The notes below the pieces were generated by a model. That model was not told the origin of the DNA. It ran no database searches and worked only from the letters and a program-made list of their open reading frames with translations. The translations under genes and the position numbers were made by a program. From the NCBI GenBank assembly GCA_963830485.1, contig CAWHNE010000015.1, positions 124,001-188,000 of the forward strand: DNA of 64,000 nt, given 5' to 3'. This DNA is from CAIWHR01 sp963830485. GTDB taxonomy: Bacteria; Pseudomonadota; Gammaproteobacteria; Burkholderiales; Casimicrobiaceae. This document shows, piece after piece, positions 62,176-64,000 of this stretch (within the stretch, counting starts at the first letter, position 1; each line of letters starts with the position of its first letter).

Positions 62176-62394
62176 TTAACTCAGCGGTCGCCTGTCCGAG
62201 GCATCCGTTGGGGGGCGCCCCAAGGAGTCGCGCCAGGCGTTGTCCTTGCACGCCGGGCTTCCACTTGCCCTCTTCTTTTTTGTGCCTTCGTTGAACAGGG
62301 GGATGACTCCAATCACGATCAAGACTCCTAGCACTACGCCAAGGATCGATCCGACCAGAATCATCAGTAGAGTCCCAACTGTCTCGGTGCTCAT
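62176..62394 (-). CDS. Small membrane protein
   Basis: 72 residues from ATG 62394 with GGGGAGAAC before it. One long hydrophobic segment (LLMILVGSILGVVLGVLIVI, residues 9-28), then a basic KKKRASGS stretch. Unrecognised family. In-frame sequence upstream lacks a better start. Confidence 0.5.
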   Translation of the reverse strand: MSTETVGTLLMILVGSILGVVLGVLIVIGVIPLFNEGTKKKRASGSPACKDNAWRDSLGRPPTDASDRRPLS

Positions 62395-62804
62395 GTTCTC
62401 CCCATAGAAGGAAGATCGAGCACTTGCGAGGATTCCACAACGGGGCCTCACTATGTATCGCAGCTGACAGCCGGATATCGCAGCAGATCAAACAGTTTGT
62501 GAACGACGGTTTGCACCTCGACACCCATCCCGCAGACGGCAATAGAAGCGCCCCCAGCGTTCGCCAGGGGCGCTTGTGCTGCTTGCAGCTTCGATCGGCT
62601 GAGCCGTTCTTGACGCGGCGCCGACAATCATCAGTCGCGATCCGCGCACGGCCATGTGTTGGGCGCCCGCTGCGGTCAACGGGTCCTGCGAATGGCCGCT
62701 AACGGCCGCGGCCACGAGCGGACGTTGAGGCCGTTTCCCGATAGCTGACATTCGCTCCGAAATCGCGGGTGACGGTCCTGCGTGAACGGCCCTAGAATCG
62801 GCTC
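62395..62804. other. Intergenic region with a GC hairpin
   Basis: 410 bases without a supported gene. AAGCGCCCC (62546) pairs with GGGGCGCTT (ending 62575), a perfect 9-bp stem with a 12-base loop and no T-run. Confidence 0.5.
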
Positions 62805-63128
62805 ATGCCGACGCCATCACCCCGGTCGCGAGCGGCCCGAGAGCAGGCGGCGAAGCGCTGGTATGTGTACCTGATTCTGTGCCGCAGCAACGCGATCTAC
62901 ACCGGGATCGCGCTTGACGTGGCGGCGCGTTACGCACAGCACCTTGCCGGCACAGGGGCACGATACACGCGCGCGAATCCACCCCGTCGGCTGCTCACCA
63001 AGTTCGTCTGCCCGAATCAATCGGTGGCGGGCAAGCTGGAGGCGGCGATCAAGAGACTGCCTGCTTCCGAGAAGCGAAAACTGATCGGCACGACCGGTGC
63101 TGCGGCGCGCAAACTCCTGCTCGATTGA
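62805..63128 (+). CDS. GIY-YIG nuclease-domain protein (YhbQ-like)
   Basis: 107 residues. The GIY-YIG core is WYVYLILCRSNAIYTGIALD near residue 19, with the catalytic Arg in DVAARYAQHLAG near 38 and Glu in AGKLEAAIKRL near 75. Single-domain members of the UPF0213/YhbQ type are of uncertain role, probably in DNA repair. Stands alone. Confidence 0.88.
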   Translation: MPTPSPRSRAAREQAAKRWYVYLILCRSNAIYTGIALDVAARYAQHLAGTGARYTRANPPRRLLTKFVCPNQSVAGKLEAAIKRLPASEKRKLIGTTGAAARKLLLD

Positions 63129-63305
63129 GACTCGCGTGTATATCGAAGTGGCGGCCAGTTTGCACCGATTCGCGCGACGCACACTCACAACAGCAGGGCC
63201 ATGAGATATGATCAGAAAAAGTGGGTTCACTTCCCTGACCGCTGGCAAACTTGCGGGACGATATCAGCCGCCTACACGAATGCTTTGAAAGGAAAGATTA
63301 AGGAT

Positions 63306-63683
63306 ATGTCTCGTAAAGAACCAGGTTTCGCGGAACGCCTGCAGACGGCGGCCAAGGCAAAACAAGCCCAGTTGGAAAAGATAAGCGCAACGGCGCTGGC
63401 TAGCGACGCACAGTCCGCCGAGCGGCAGGCTGCACGAGTGGAAACGGCAGAAGCGCGCAAGATTCGCACGGCCGAACACAAACGCTCGAAACGGGTCACC
63501 GCCGAATTGAGAGACGCACAACGCGCGGCTGAGAAAGCCAGACAAGCACAAGCCGTCGCGGAAGAAGAGGCGCGCAAGGACGCCGAGCGCGTTGCTCAAG
63601 TGGAGGCCGATGCAGCGCTCAAAAAGGATCAGAAGGCCGCGCGCGACTCCAAGTACGCCGCGCGCAAGGCACGGCAGAAATAG
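63306..63683 (+). CDS. DUF6481 family charged coiled-coil protein
   Basis: 125 residues, almost entirely Ala/Glu/Lys/Arg-rich helix: FAERLQTAAKAKQAQLEKIS, RQAARVETAEARKIRTAEHK and KDQKAARDSKYAARKARQK. The pattern matches DUF6481, found in proteobacteria with no known function. GGAAAGATTAAGGAT supplies the ribosome-binding site. No leader or membrane segment. Confidence 0.75.
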   Translation: MSRKEPGFAERLQTAAKAKQAQLEKISATALASDAQSAERQAARVETAEARKIRTAEHKRSKRVTAELRDAQRAAEKARQAQAVAEEEARKDAERVAQVEADAALKKDQKAARDSKYAARKARQK

Positions 63684-63874
63684 GCAACGTGGAAGTGTTC
63701 GACACCGCAGGACAATCAACGGATAGGAAAATAGACTCTGCCGCATTTCCGGTTGGCCGCGCCGACGCGCCCGGTGCTGCCGTCGGAGTGCCGACACGTT
63801 AGTATCATGCCGTAGTCATTGCCGGAGTTGCCCAGGGTGCTGGGACGTTTGGCGGGAGACCTTGTGAGAGGATC

Positions 63875-64000
63875 GTGATTACGGTCGATGAACTGGCCAG
63901 GATTCCGCTCTTCTCGACGCTGGCTGCGAATGAGCTGGGGTACCTCGCCGGCTCCGTCGAGGACATCCGCGTCATCCCCGGGGAGTACGTAGCCCACGAA
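63875..64000 (+). CDS. Cyclic-nucleotide-binding-domain protein, probably fused to a thioredoxin-reductase-like enzyme (3' partial)
   Basis: The first 42 codons from a GTG: ITVDELARIPLFSTLAANEL followed by YLAGSVEDIRVIPGEYVAHE. This is the start of a cNMP-binding domain. The closest remembered proteins are FAD-dependent oxidoreductases with an N-terminal cNMP-binding domain. The gene runs out of the window, so the fusion is an inference. Confidence 0.6.
   Translation, partial: MITVDELARIPLFSTLAANELGYLAGSVEDIRVIPGEYVAHE

Noticed and set aside
1..64000. tRNA, rRNA and CRISPR elements
   Set aside because: No T-loop/acceptor pattern, rRNA-like sequence or regularly spaced repeats were seen; the repeats at 33.6-34.9 kb are irregular and linked to RAYT.

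Overview
The window is 64 kb of GC-rich chromosomal DNA, very probably from a betaproteobacterium of the Burkholderiales/Nitrosomonadales type. The evidence is gene order and family content: yciB-bolA-ppiC, a tctBA pair, a gltIJKL-type amino-acid transporter, a three-gene 2-oxoacid oxidoreductase whose flavoprotein carries ferredoxin domains, phasin, and GC-rich palindromes of a kind I associate with that order. No rRNA, tRNA, CRISPR array or prophage was recognised.

Layout. 0-4.4 kb: an NAD(P)H-linked 2-oxoacid:acceptor oxidoreductase operon (flavoprotein/ferredoxin subunit, alpha, beta), with a palindromic repeat between alpha and beta. 4.5-5.1 kb: a decayed HigB/HigA-like toxin-antitoxin module. 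5.2-13.8 kb: an AsmA protein, a small Cys-containing secreted protein and a complete Cu/Ag-type RND efflux operon (outer-membrane channel, adaptor with heavy-metal and CusF-like domains, CusA pump). 14-19 kb: AI-2E exporter family protein, SRAP peptidase, EcsC-like protein, mobB, a beta-barrel protein, moaD and moaE. 19-26.5 kb: two 2-keto-3-deoxy sugar-acid kinases, a cupin dioxygenase, a HAD phosphatase, crcB-DUF190 (fluoride), a quinone oxidoreductase and nnr. 26.6-30.1 kb: gltI-gltJ-gltK-gltL, with an intergenic terminator, a frameshift in gltJ and a palindromic mobile-looking element before gltL. 30.1-33.6 kb: two TPM-domain proteins, a lipoprotein-like gene, guaC and a tiny Cys-rich protein. 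33.6-35.2 kb: a REP-associated transposase (RAYT) with six copies of its cognate repeat and a 163-bp duplication. 35.3-47.9 kb: purL, a gamma-carbonic-anhydrase-like protein, class II ribonucleotide reductase, a gamma-glutamyltransferase, tctBA, ppiC, bolA, yciB and ampD.

From about 47.9 kb to the end the character changes. Genes become short, intergenic regions long and A/T-rich words more common. Most products look like envelope or general-stress proteins: DUF3185, phasin, an H1-like basic protein, CsbD, a Crp/Fnr regulator, a small lipoprotein, a class 3 lipase, a HemG-like flavodoxin, an acyl-CoA ligase, DUF1345, a secreted beta/gamma-crystallin, Hsp20, a GIY-YIG protein and DUF6481. A 3' scrap of a second acyl-CoA ligase lies about 5.5 kb from the intact one, which suggests past duplication and loss.

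Several conserved genes carry single-base frameshifts (gltJ, a TPM gene, purL twice, the Crp/Fnr gene). Because purL is a central single-copy gene, sequence or assembly indels are a serious alternative to true pseudogenisation and should be excluded first. The toxin-antitoxin relic has many more lesions in a short span and looks genuinely decayed. I did not find a clearly new multi-gene system. The most unusual structures are the RAYT/REP locus, the palindromic element inside the glt operon, the two-level hairpin after hsp20 and the stress-gene island.
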